DNA from: Actinoplanes sp. M2I2
GTDB lineage: Bacteria > Actinomycetota > Actinomycetes > Mycobacteriales > Micromonosporaceae
Reading direction: 5' to 3'
Length of the DNA: 64,000 nt
Assembly: GCF_023544445.1 (NCBI RefSeq)
Contig: NZ_JALPVJ010000033.1
Location: forward strand, 19,199 to 83,198
The position numbers and the translations under genes were made by a program. The notes under the pieces are model-generated. The model searched no databases. It was not told the DNA's origin and saw only the letters and a list, made by a program, of their open reading frames with translations. Shown here in pieces: positions 53,579-61,917 of the stretch. How positions within the stretch are numbered: position 1 is the stretch's first letter; every line of letters begins with the position of its first letter.

Positions 53579-54355
53579 ATGGAGACTGCACAAGCGGAAG
53601 TGGCCTCGGTCAACCGGAACGACGAGTACTCGTTCACCAAGCCGGCTCGGGACGAGATCGTGCTGGTGGCCGGGCTGGGCGTCGACGGTGACATGCACGC
53701 GGGGGTCCACGTGCGGCACAGGAGCCGGGTCCGGGTCGATCCGACCCAACCCAACCTGCGGCAGGTGCACCTCATCCACCAGGAGCTGTTCACCGATGTC
53801 GCGCACAAGGGCTACGAGGTCCGGCCGGGCGACCTGGGCGAGAACGTGACGACCTGTGGGCTCGATGTGCTCGGCCTGCCGGTGGGCACGATCCTCCGCT
53901 TCGGCCCGGAGCCCCACGGCGAGGCGGCTTCGCCGCCGGCTCCCGATGGGGGCGGCACCGGGCCGGCGAGCCACGCGCGCGCTGGGGGAACGCCCGACGG
54001 CGGCGCGCTGGCCCCCGTCCTGGCCGCCGCCGACGCGGCGACGCTGAACGAGCCGACCGCGCGGGCGGCCGAGGCCGTGCGGGCCGCGATCGCCCGTGAG
54101 ACGGCGGCTGAGGGGTCCCGCGGCGTCGACCCCCGGCCGGCCCTCGTGGTCGCGGGCCTCCGAAACCCGTGCCAGCAGATCAACACGTTCCGGTCGGGGC
54201 TTCTCAAGGAGGTTGTCGGCCACGACGAGAACGGCGGCCTCGTGCGCAAGGGCGGGATCATGGCCGTCGTGCTGCGGGGCGGCTCGGTCCGGCCGGGCGA
54301 CACGATCTCGGTGGAGCTGCCGCCACACCCGCATGCCGCCTTGGAGCCGGTGTGA
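53579..54355 (+). CDS. MOSC-domain protein with a long insertion
   Basis: 258 residues. MOSC blocks: VGDGDMHAG-like (LGVDGDMHAGVHV), VHLIHQELFTDV, DLGENVTTCGLDVLGLPVGT and GLRNPCQQINTF with the conserved cysteine, then GGIMAVVLRGGSVRPGD. MOSC proteins handle sulfur attached to the molybdenum cofactor. An insertion of about 70 Ala/Gly/Pro-rich residues (about 110-185) splits the domain between the beta core and the cysteine segment. The ATG at 53579 is chosen as the homology start. Confidence 0.85.
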   Translation: METAQAEVASVNRNDEYSFTKPARDEIVLVAGLGVDGDMHAGVHVRHRSRVRVDPTQPNLRQVHLIHQELFTDVAHKGYEVRPGDLGENVTTCGLDVLGLPVGTILRFGPEPHGEAASPPAPDGGGTGPASHARAGGTPDGGALAPVLAAADAATLNEPTARAAEAVRAAIARETAAEGSRGVDPRPALVVAGLRNPCQQINTFRSGLLKEVVGHDENGGLVRKGGIMAVVLRGGSVRPGDTISVELPPHPHAALEPV

Positions 54356-54380
54356 GCCCGGGAAGCCGAGTTCGCCGGCT

Positions 54381-54600
54381 CGGGGCTGTGAGCGGCACCG
54401 GAGGACCACGAGCGGCGCTGGGGCGCTGAGAAGCAGCGCTGGGCACTGCGAGGCAGTGCTGGGCACTGCGAGGCAGTGCTGGGCACTGCGAGGCAGTGCT
54501 GGGCACTGCGAGGCAGTGCTGGGCACTGCGAGGCAGTGCTGGGCACTGCGAGGCAGCGCTGGGCACTGTGAGGCAGCGCTGGGGCGCCGTGAGCGGCGCT
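54381..54600. repeat. Hairpin-forming 20-bp tandem array upstream of lepA
   Basis: Seven near-identical 20-bp units (GGGCACTGCGAGGCAGTGCT) fill 54441-54580, flanked by degenerate copies from 54381 and to 54600. Each unit contains GCACTGC-GAG-GCAGTGC, a perfect 7-bp hairpin with a 3-base loop. The whole 350-base gap before lepA (54356-54705) holds no gene; only this array and the lepA promoter region. Confidence 0.92.
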
Positions 54601-54705
54601 GGGGCGGCGCTTGAGCGGGGGTGAGTGGGCGTTCCGCGCGGACGTGGGACGATAGAACGCGCCGGCGCTCGCCGGGCCACCGCTGAATGAGAAGAACGGA
54701 AGATC

Positions 54706-56586
54706 GTGCCTGGACCGCTCGACCCCGGCGTGAACGTGATCGGAGCGACCGATCCCGCTCGCATCCGCAACTTCTGCATCATCGCCCACATCGACCACGG
54801 CAAGTCGACGCTGGCCGACCGCATGCTGCAGATCACCGGGGTGGTCGACCCGCGTCAGATGCGTGCCCAGTATCTCGACCGCATGGACATCGAGCGCGAG
54901 CGCGGCATCACCATCAAGTCGCAGGCCGTTCGCATGCCCTGGGTGGTGCGCGAGGGCGACCGGACCGGCGACACCGCTGTCCTCAACATGATCGACACCC
55001 CGGGCCACGTCGACTTCACCTATGAGGTCTCCCGCTCGCTCGCCGCGTGCGAGGGTGCGGTCCTGCTGGTCGACGCCGCGCAGGGCATCGAGGCCCAGAC
55101 CCTCGCCAACCTGTACCTGGCGATGGAGAACGACCTGCACATCATCCCGGTGCTCAACAAGATCGACCTGCCCGCCGCGCAGCCCGAGAAGTACGCCGAG
55201 GAGCTCGCGAAGCTGATCGGTTGCGAGCCGAGCGACGTGCTGCGGGTGTCCGGCAAGACCGGCGTCGGCGTGCAGCACCTGCTGGACGAGATCGTGCGCC
55301 AGTTCCAGCCGCCGGTCGGCGACGCCGATGCGCCCGCCCGCGCGATGATCTTCGACTCGGTCTACGACGTCTATCGCGGCGTGGTCACGTACGTCCGGGT
55401 CATCGACGGACGCATCGAGGCGCGCGACCGCATCAAGATGATGTCGACCGGCGCCGTACACGAGCTGCTCGAGATCGGCGTCGTCTCGCCCGAGATGGAG
55501 AAGGCCGGCGCGCTCGGCGTCGGTGAGGTGGGCTACCTGATCACCGGCGTGAAGGACGTGCGCCAGTCCCGGGTGGGTGACACCGTCACCGGCAACTCGC
55601 GGCCGGCGAAGGAGGCCCTCGGCGGCTACAAGGACCCGAAGCCGATGGTCTACTCCGGCCTCTACCCGATCGACGGCTCCGACTACCCGGCGCTGCGCGA
55701 CGCGCTCGACAAGCTCAAGCTCAACGACGCCGCGCTCACCTACGAGCCCGAGACGTCGGCCGCGCTGGGCTTCGGCTTCCGCTGCGGCTTCCTCGGCCTG
55801 CTCCACCTCGAGATCATCGGCGAGCGGCTGGAACGCGAGTTCAACCTCGACCTGATCTCGACGGCGCCCAACGTGGTCTACCGCGTCTACACCGAGGACG
55901 CCGAGGAGTACGTCGTCACCAACCCGAGCGAGTTCCCGACCGGCAAGATCGCCGAGATCGCCGAGCCGATGGTGCGCGCGACGGTGCTGGTGCCCAACGA
56001 CTACGTCGGCGCCGTTATGGAACTGTGTCAAAGCCGCCGCGGCAACCTGCTGGGCATGGAATATCTCTCCGCCGAGCGGGTCGAGCTGCGCTACATGCTG
56101 CCCATGGCCGAGATCATTTTCGACTTCTTCGACCAGCTGAAGAGCAAGACCAAGGGGTACGCCTCGCTCGACTACGAGCGCTCCGGCGAGCAGGTGGCCG
56201 ACCTGGTCAAGGTCGACATCCTGCTGCACGGCGAGCCGGTCGACGCGTTCAGCGCGATCGTGCACAAGGACAAGGCGTACGCCTATGGCGTCTCCATGGC
56301 CTCCAAGCTGCAGAAACTCATCCCGCGCCAGCAGTTCGAGGTGCCGATCCAGGCGGCCATCGGTAGCCGGATCATCGCTCGCGAAACCATCCGCGCCATC
56401 CGCAAGGACGTGCTGGCCAAGTGCTACGGCGGTGACATCAGCCGTAAGCGCAAGCTGCTCGAGAAGCAGAAGGAAGGCAAGAAGCGGATGAAGATGGTCG
56501 GCCGGGTCGAGGTGCCGCAGGAAGCGTTCATCGCCGCCCTGTCGACCTCTGACGCTCCAGACACCAAGGGAGCAAACAAGAAATAA
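54706..56586 (+). CDS. lepA: Elongation factor 4 (LepA)
   Basis: 626 residues. GTPase motifs AHIDHGKSTL, DTPGHVDF and NKID, then EF-G-like domains and the LepA-specific C-terminal domain (RKDVLAKCYGGDISRKRKLLEKQ). It back-translocates or rescues stalled ribosomes and aids initiation. GTG 54706 is used as start; an N-terminal extension of about 18 residues before the G domain is normal in actinobacteria. Confidence 0.97.
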   Translation: MPGPLDPGVNVIGATDPARIRNFCIIAHIDHGKSTLADRMLQITGVVDPRQMRAQYLDRMDIERERGITIKSQAVRMPWVVREGDRTGDTAVLNMIDTPGHVDFTYEVSRSLAACEGAVLLVDAAQGIEAQTLANLYLAMENDLHIIPVLNKIDLPAAQPEKYAEELAKLIGCEPSDVLRVSGKTGVGVQHLLDEIVRQFQPPVGDADAPARAMIFDSVYDVYRGVVTYVRVIDGRIEARDRIKMMSTGAVHELLEIGVVSPEMEKAGALGVGEVGYLITGVKDVRQSRVGDTVTGNSRPAKEALGGYKDPKPMVYSGLYPIDGSDYPALRDALDKLKLNDAALTYEPETSAALGFGFRCGFLGLLHLEIIGERLEREFNLDLISTAPNVVYRVYTEDAEEYVVTNPSEFPTGKIAEIAEPMVRATVLVPNDYVGAVMELCQSRRGNLLGMEYLSAERVELRYMLPMAEIIFDFFDQLKSKTKGYASLDYERSGEQVADLVKVDILLHGEPVDAFSAIVHKDKAYAYGVSMASKLQKLIPRQQFEVPIQAAIGSRIIARETIRAIRKDVLAKCYGGDISRKRKLLEKQKEGKKRMKMVGRVEVPQEAFIAALSTSDAPDTKGANKK

Positions 56587-56667
56587 CTCGGTTTGGTTTT
56601 TCGGTGACCCGGGAACTCTGGGGCTCGACGGACGCAACAATGCTCCACCCCCTGAGAGGAACCCCCA

Positions 56668-56943
56668 ATGACTGTCACCGGCATCATTACCGCGCTCATC
56701 GTCGGTCTCATCATCGGCGCCCTGGGCCGCCTGGTAGTACCGGGCAAGCAGAACATCCCGCTCTGGCTGACCCTGGTCATCGGCGTCGTCGCCGCGCTGC
56801 TGGGCACTGTGATCGCCCGCGCCACCGGCGTTGCCGACACCAAGGGCTTCGACTGGATCGAGCTGCTGTTCCAGGTCGTCCTGGCCGCGATCGGTGTGGC
56901 TCTGGTTGCCGGTGTCGGCGGTCGCCGTCGCGTCCACCGGTAA
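56668..56943 (+). CDS. GlsB/YeaQ/YmgE-family small membrane protein
   Basis: 91 residues with three membrane segments. ITALIVGLIIGALGRLVVPGKQ followed by WLTLVIGVVAALLGTVIA matches the transglycosylase-associated (GlsB/YeaQ) family, stress-induced inner membrane proteins. GAGAGGA precedes the ATG. It is followed 24 bases later by a strong terminator. Confidence 0.9.
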   Translation: MTVTGIITALIVGLIIGALGRLVVPGKQNIPLWLTLVIGVVAALLGTVIARATGVADTKGFDWIELLFQVVLAAIGVALVAGVGGRRRVHR

Positions 56944-56967
56944 CCAACGCGATCGACGATCGCTATT

Positions 56968-57000
56968 CGAAACGCCGGACCATCATGGTCCGGCGTTTCG
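56968..57000 (+). terminator. Intrinsic terminator hairpin
   Basis: CGAAACGCCGGACC (56968-56981) pairs perfectly with GGTCCGGCGTTTCG (56987-57000), a 14-bp stem with a 5-base loop. No long T-run follows (CCGTTTCCC). Confidence 0.75.
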
Positions 57001-57408
57001 CCGTTTCCCGGTAAGCGGGCGAACAGGCGGATCGCACCACTGAGGTCTGCGGGAAGAGCTTCTCCATCGCGCCCGAAGTGAATCCGGGAATCGCAGCCCG
57101 TAAGCAACCCAGTACGAGTCAGGCCAGTAGCAATCAAGAACAAGTACGGCTGGCGCATCTTCGCCAGGTGCGGTCGCGTCCGGATCGAGGGCGCCTCGGC
57201 CGGTCGATGAATCAAAGACGGCTGTCGTAGCGGGGTGGGTGGTGCCGACCGTCGCTCACGCCGAGGGCGCGGGCGACGCGAGCAGGCCGCTGGCGCGGCC
57301 AGAACGCTCACCCCGCCCGCGCGACGTGCGTGAGTGGTCGCGCCCGAGGCTCCCGCCGACCGTGGCCCCCACCGCGACGTCAGGCTCGAATCGCGTCTCC
57401 CCGTCGGG

Positions 57409-57590
57409 CGCCGGTCTGGCCCAGTGCGCCGGTCTGGCCCAGCGCGCCGGTCTGGCCAAGCGCGCCGGTCTGGCCCAGCGCGCCGGTCTGGCCAAGCGCC
57501 GGTCTGGCCCAGCGTGCCGGTCTGGCCAAGCGCCGGTCTGGCCCAGCGTGCCGGTCTGGCCCAGTGCGCCGGTCTGCCCAGTGCGCCGGT
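57409..57590. repeat. About ten tandem 16-18-bp units
   Basis: Unit CGCCGGTCTGGCCCAGCG alternating with variants ending CCAAG or CCAGTG; some units are 16 bp. Ten copies of CCGGTCTG are countable. It would encode Arg/Ala-rich or Trp-rich shadows in several frames, none credible. Confidence 0.9.
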
Positions 57591-57739
57591 CGACTCGCGG
57601 GAATCATCTGGACCGCCTGACCACTGCGGCGATGCCCCTGCACCACGGCCCGGGTGGATCTTCGCCGTGGCGGCCGCCGGACTCAGCCGATGGGCGAAAT
57701 CCGGCGGCGGGTCCGCAATCCGGCACTGTCAACTCGGCC

Positions 57740-57765
57740 TGTGGATGGGGCGCCGATGTGGATAA
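57740..57765. promoter_or_regulatory. DnaA-box-like pair
   Basis: TGTGGATGG at 57740-57748 and TGTGGATAA at 57757-57765, the second a perfect complement of the TTATCCACA box. Same orientation, 17 bases apart, in a noncoding stretch downstream of the PAS protein gene. Confidence 0.45.
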
Positions 57766-57832
57766 CCGCCTGGCTCACCCGCGACCCCGTACCGTCGGAT
57801 GCACTTCGAACGAAGGCGAGGAGGCGATCCGA

Positions 57833-60037
57833 TCAGTAGCGGAACTTGTGCTGGGCGCTTCGGCGGTTGACCCAGGCCGGCAGCTCGTCCAGGTGGTCAC
57901 GGTGGGGGAGGCGGTCGAACGGGTCCTGAGCTTCGGTGACGTTCTGCATGGTGACGACGAAGCCCTGCACCAGGCGGTCGTCGCGCAGGTCGCGATAGGT
58001 GGCCTCGACCAGGACCTGGCTGTGGTCGGGGCGGCGCAGGGCGCAGAACATCGTGCCGTCGCCGCCGGCCGCGAACGCCCGGCGGATCTGGCCGCGGTCG
58101 TCGGGGTGGACCAGATCGTCCAGGGTGGCCAGCGGTGAGAGCTTCTCGTCGCCGAGCAGGTCGTGCAGGGCGGGGCTGGCGTAGCGGATGCGCTGGTCCT
58201 CGTCGAGCACCAGCATCAGCTCGGCGGTGTTGCTGATGACGGCGCGCAGGTAGAGGTCGCTGTCACGGCGTCCGACGGCCTCGACGAGGCTGATCCGGTC
58301 GAGGGCCAGCGCGGCCTGTCCGGCGAGGACCTCGAGTGCGTCGTGGGCCGCGGTCAGAGCCTCACGTCGGCCGGTCAGGACCAGGGCGCCGCCGCTCGGC
58401 CGGGCCACCGCGAGCGGTTCGAGCCACAGCGGGCAGACGAGGGTCGTCTCCTCATTGCCGGCCCGGTTGGCGTTGCGGGGCCGGTTGGTGAGGCCTGGCC
58501 GGTTGGTGAGGCCGAGCCGGACCGTGCCTCGCCGGTGGCGCAGCTTGTCGGTTCGACGGCGCCGGCCCCCGGGACGGAGCGCGCGCACGAGGCGGCGTGG
58601 AACGCGGAGCAGACCGCTGAGGCGGGCGCCCAGCGGCCGGCCGAGCACGGTCCCGGCGCGCGAACCGATTGCGCCGGACGAATGGGTGTCATCCGGCTGG
58701 TGGAGTGCGGGGGAGCCGGGCGGAAAGGTGCTGCTTGGCTGGTCGGGTGCCGGCGAGGTTGGCGAAGAGACGTTGCTTGATTTGGTCGCGGCAGGCGGGT
58801 CGGATGGCACGGTGGTGCTCGGATCGGTGGTGCTCGGATCGGTGGTGCTCGGATCGGTCGTGCCGGGAGGGGAGAACCGCGCAGGGTTGCTGAGATCGTT
58901 CGGCGACGGCTGTGTCGGCGGAGCGGTGGACGGCCTGGGGGAGGCGGTCGGACCGGCTGCGGCGCCCGGGTGGTGCGGCCGGCCTGCGGGGCGGGCGCCG
59001 GGCGGGACGACGGTGGAGTCGATCGCGTCGGGGTCGGCCCACCAGCTGCGCGGGCGGCGGCCGGCGGGGGCCGGGGGCAGGTGGACGGCGGCCAGCTGGC
59101 GGTCGTCGGCGGCGAAGACCACGCGGCGCAGAGCGGTTTGCGGGACCAGGGCAGCCACGCCGGCCCGGACGGCCTCGTCGACGGCGGAGAGGTCGGCCGC
59201 CGAGACCAGGTCGGCGCTGGCCCGGCGCAGGCCGCGTTCGCGGGCGAGGGCCTGGCTGTTGAGCGTGACCGAGTCGGCCAGGCGGGTGATCGTCATGGTC
59301 AGGGTGAGCGCGCCGGCGATGGCGATCGGGACGCCGTCGCGGACCGTGCCGTCCAGCGACTCGATGAGCAGCACGATCGGCGGGGTGGCGACCGAGGCGC
59401 CCAGCAGCGCGGCCCAGCGGCCGTGCCAGCGGCTCGTCCTCGGCGGCATCGGCTGGGTCAGTCGCACCATCGACGGGTGCAGCGCGGCCAGGCCCCAGCA
59501 GATGTAGAGGACGCGGAAGCCCGACTCGGCCGCCGCGTTCTCGTACAGGGGGTAGAAGACGTCGCCGGCCAGCAGACCGACGGAGCCGATCAGCAGCAGC
59601 ATCGCCGAGACGTTGCGTCCGGTCGCCAGGTTGAGGCGTACGGCGACCGCGATCAGCAGCAGCGAACCGATCACGTCGGAGGCCGAGATGCGGGCCCAGA
59701 GATCGTTGTCGGCGATCATGAAGACCCACACGACCAGCAGGGCCGAACAGGCGAAGGCTAGCAGGTCGATGAGGCGGGCCCGGTCGACCAGGATCGAGCC
59801 GCCCTCGGTGAACCGCATCAGGGAGCCCGCGACGAGCACGAACATCACCAGGTAACAGCCCGTGGCCGCTGAGCCCAGGTCGAAGGCGTAAAAGACGTCA
59901 CCGACCGCAAGCGAGGCCACTGCCCCGGCCAGCAGCAGCCATGGCCCCACGCGGGCCGGACGGTGCCACCGCAGCCCGGCGATGATCGCCGTGCAGCTCG
60001 CGGCACCCAGGAGAATCCATTCGATTGCCCTCGACAC
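57833..60037 (-). CDS. Multi-pass membrane protein with C-terminal PAS domain
   Basis: 734 residues from GTG 60037. Seven or eight membrane spans (about 5-245), a GAF-like region (about 270-325), a Pro/Ser/Thr linker with STTDP repeats (15-bp units near 58810-58860), a basic segment, more GAF-like sequence (about 545-610), and a PAS domain (about 615-700, SNTAELMLVLDEDQRIRYAS). The N-terminal half resembles actinobacterial membrane-bound diguanylate cyclase/phosphodiesterase proteins, but no GGDEF or EAL follows; it ends AWVNRRSAQHKFRY. Either a truncated relative or a sensor lacking its own output. Confidence 0.82.
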   Translation of the reverse strand: MSRAIEWILLGAASCTAIIAGLRWHRPARVGPWLLLAGAVASLAVGDVFYAFDLGSAATGCYLVMFVLVAGSLMRFTEGGSILVDRARLIDLLAFACSALLVVWVFMIADNDLWARISASDVIGSLLLIAVAVRLNLATGRNVSAMLLLIGSVGLLAGDVFYPLYENAAAESGFRVLYICWGLAALHPSMVRLTQPMPPRTSRWHGRWAALLGASVATPPIVLLIESLDGTVRDGVPIAIAGALTLTMTITRLADSVTLNSQALARERGLRRASADLVSAADLSAVDEAVRAGVAALVPQTALRRVVFAADDRQLAAVHLPPAPAGRRPRSWWADPDAIDSTVVPPGARPAGRPHHPGAAAGPTASPRPSTAPPTQPSPNDLSNPARFSPPGTTDPSTTDPSTTDPSTTVPSDPPAATKSSNVSSPTSPAPDQPSSTFPPGSPALHQPDDTHSSGAIGSRAGTVLGRPLGARLSGLLRVPRRLVRALRPGGRRRRTDKLRHRRGTVRLGLTNRPGLTNRPRNANRAGNEETTLVCPLWLEPLAVARPSGGALVLTGRREALTAAHDALEVLAGQAALALDRISLVEAVGRRDSDLYLRAVISNTAELMLVLDEDQRIRYASPALHDLLGDEKLSPLATLDDLVHPDDRGQIRRAFAAGGDGTMFCALRRPDHSQVLVEATYRDLRDDRLVQGFVVTMQNVTEAQDPFDRLPHRDHLDELPAWVNRRSAQHKFRY

Positions 60038-60177
60038 GCCCTACTTAGTACCAGGGCGGTAGCTGTCTGTCCACGCTGGCTTATACGCAACGCAACTGCG
60101 CACCCGAGACGGGCAACATCACTCTCAGCGACCGCAAGGAACGCCCGAAAGTTTCGGTCCGAAGCCGAAACTCGACG

Positions 60178-61035
60178 TCAGCTGAAGACTTCGGCGACCA
60201 CGCGGCCGGTTCCGGCGCCACCGTCCGCGCTCACCGCCTGCCATTTGCCGTCCGGCGCGTGCCATTCGAGATTGCCGAAACGTACCCGTTCGAGACCGGT
60301 CGCCGAAGCGTGGGCCACGAGCCAGTGCGCGTAGCGCCAGCCCGCGCTCGCGCTGGAGACCGTGACCGTGAGGCGCGCGGCCTCCGTGGCCGTGGCCGAC
60401 CGGGGGAGGCCTTTGCCCCAGTCGAGCCGCAACCCCTCGGTCAGCGCGGCCGCGGCGGCCGCGCCGCGCCGCACGGGGGATCCGCTCACGCTGCACTCGA
60501 CCGCGCCGGTCGCGCGACCGGTGAGCGCCCGGGCGAGCACCGCCGATTCGTCGGCCCACTTCTCGTACGCGTTGGGGTAGGCCGACCGCTGCACCTTCTG
60601 AGCCGCGTCGGTGACCCGCATCTTCTGGTAGTTCTTGACCTTCTTCAGCGACGCGTAGAACTTGTCGGCCGCGTATCGCGGGTCCTTGATCTGGTCGAAG
60701 GAGCCCCAGCCCTGGCTGGGGCGCTGCTGGAAGAGGCCGATCGAGTCGCGGTCGCCGTCGTCGAGGTTCTCGAGCTTGGACTCCTGGAACGCGGTGGCCA
60801 GGGCGATCACCACGGCCCGCTCGGGCATGCCCCGGCGCAGCCCGACGGCCGTGATGGTCGCCGCGTTGGCCATCTGTACGTAGTCGAGCGTCACCTCGCC
60901 GTCGGCCCGGACGGTGCACTCGGGGCCGATCTTCGGCAGTTTGATGGTGCCGGAGAAGGTGTTGACGACGGCGAACACGCCGAGCCCACCGATGAGCGCG
61001 ACAATCGCGAGCGCCACGACCGGTGACTTGCGCAC
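60178..61035 (-). CDS. Membrane-anchored protein with lysozyme/transglycosylase-like core
   Basis: 285 residues from GTG 61035. One N-terminal membrane anchor (VVALAIVALIGGLGVFAVV). The region ALATAFQESKLENLDDGDRD followed by SIGLFQQRPSQGWG resembles SLT/goose-lysozyme-like folds (candidate catalytic Glu in FQES). Two cysteines (ECTV, ECSV) could pair. It is conserved in actinobacteria, usually annotated hypothetical. Cell wall remodelling is inferred. The C-terminal 90 residues form a separate beta-rich domain. Confidence 0.75.
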   Translation of the reverse strand: MRKSPVVALAIVALIGGLGVFAVVNTFSGTIKLPKIGPECTVRADGEVTLDYVQMANAATITAVGLRRGMPERAVVIALATAFQESKLENLDDGDRDSIGLFQQRPSQGWGSFDQIKDPRYAADKFYASLKKVKNYQKMRVTDAAQKVQRSAYPNAYEKWADESAVLARALTGRATGAVECSVSGSPVRRGAAAAAALTEGLRLDWGKGLPRSATATEAARLTVTVSSASAGWRYAHWLVAHASATGLERVRFGNLEWHAPDGKWQAVSADGGAGTGRVVAEVFS

Positions 61036-61098
61036 TCACACCCCCACCACGTTGTTGTTCAGGCGACAAGAGTAGTCAACGAAGTCACGCGATCCCTG

Positions 61099-61881
61099 TC
61101 ACCCTTGCGCCGTCGGAGCGGCGGGGACCCAGGCGGCCGGCCTCTTCTCCCGGAAAGCGGCCACTCCCTCGCGGCCCTCGGCCGAGCGGAAGTAGCCGGC
61201 CGAGCGTGCGGACAGCTCGGCCAGGTCGGCCCGGATCGGCCCGGGCGTACGCCGGAGCAGCTGTTTCGTGCCGGCCAGGGCGAGCGGCCCACCCAGCACC
61301 AGGCTGTCGCAGTACCGGCGTACGACAGTGTCCAGCTCGTCGGCCGGCACGGCCGCGGTGACCAGGCCGATCTCCGCCGCCCGGACACCGTCGAAGGTGT
61401 CCCCGGTGAGGTAGAGCTCGGCCGCCGCGCGGGGCGCCAGCCGGGGCAGCACGGTCGCGCTGATCACGGCCGGGATGACGCCCAGGCGTACCTCGGAGAA
61501 GGCGAACGTGGCCTCCCGGGCGCAGACCGCGATGTCGGTGGCGGCGATCAGTCCGAGTCCGCCGGCGCGGGCCGGGCCGGCGACGCGCGCGACGACCGGC
61601 TTGGGGAACTCCCACAGCGCGGCCAGCACGTCGGCGATCATCTCGGCCGGCACGCGGCCGGTCCGGCGGGCCTCGGCGGTCTCCTTGAGATCGGCGCCCG
61701 AGCAGAAGACCGGACCGGTGTGCGAAAGCACAACGGCTCGTACGGAGGTGTCCGTGAGCGCCGCGGCGAGAGCGTCGAGCAGCTCCCGCATCAGGGGGGT
61801 GGACAGGGCGTTGCGGTTCGCGGGGGAGTCCAGGGTCATGGTGGTCACCCCGGCGTCGGTGACGGTACGGACCAGAGCCAT
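61099..61881 (-). CDS. Enoyl-CoA hydratase/isomerase-family protein
   Basis: 260 residues. Crotonase fold: oxyanion-hole segments HTGPVFCSGADLKE and PARAGGLGLIAATDIAV, then FAFSEVRLGVIPAVIS. Two acidic residues expected for classical hydratases are not clearly both present, so the specific reaction is uncertain. Minus strand, divergent from hemW with 36 bases between start codons. Confidence 0.88.
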   Translation of the reverse strand: MALVRTVTDAGVTTMTLDSPANRNALSTPLMRELLDALAAALTDTSVRAVVLSHTGPVFCSGADLKETAEARRTGRVPAEMIADVLAALWEFPKPVVARVAGPARAGGLGLIAATDIAVCAREATFAFSEVRLGVIPAVISATVLPRLAPRAAAELYLTGDTFDGVRAAEIGLVTAAVPADELDTVVRRYCDSLVLGGPLALAGTKQLLRRTPGPIRADLAELSARSAGYFRSAEGREGVAAFREKRPAAWVPAAPTAQG

Positions 61882-61917
61882 GGCGGAACATTAACGGCAG
61901 GCGTGCACACTTGACGG

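Larger units (their letters stand above)
57001..57832. other. 830-base region without a supportable gene
   Basis: Open frames here are overlapping, repeat-derived or lack start signals. It contains the tandem array 57409-57590 and two DnaA-box-like sites at 57740-57765. The stretch 57001-57240 is less GC-biased and might be remains of a gene or a noncoding RNA; I cannot identify either. Confidence 0.5.

Noticed and set aside
54441..54580. CRISPR array
   Set aside because: Units are directly abutting 20-bp tandem repeats with no spacers, and no cas gene is near.
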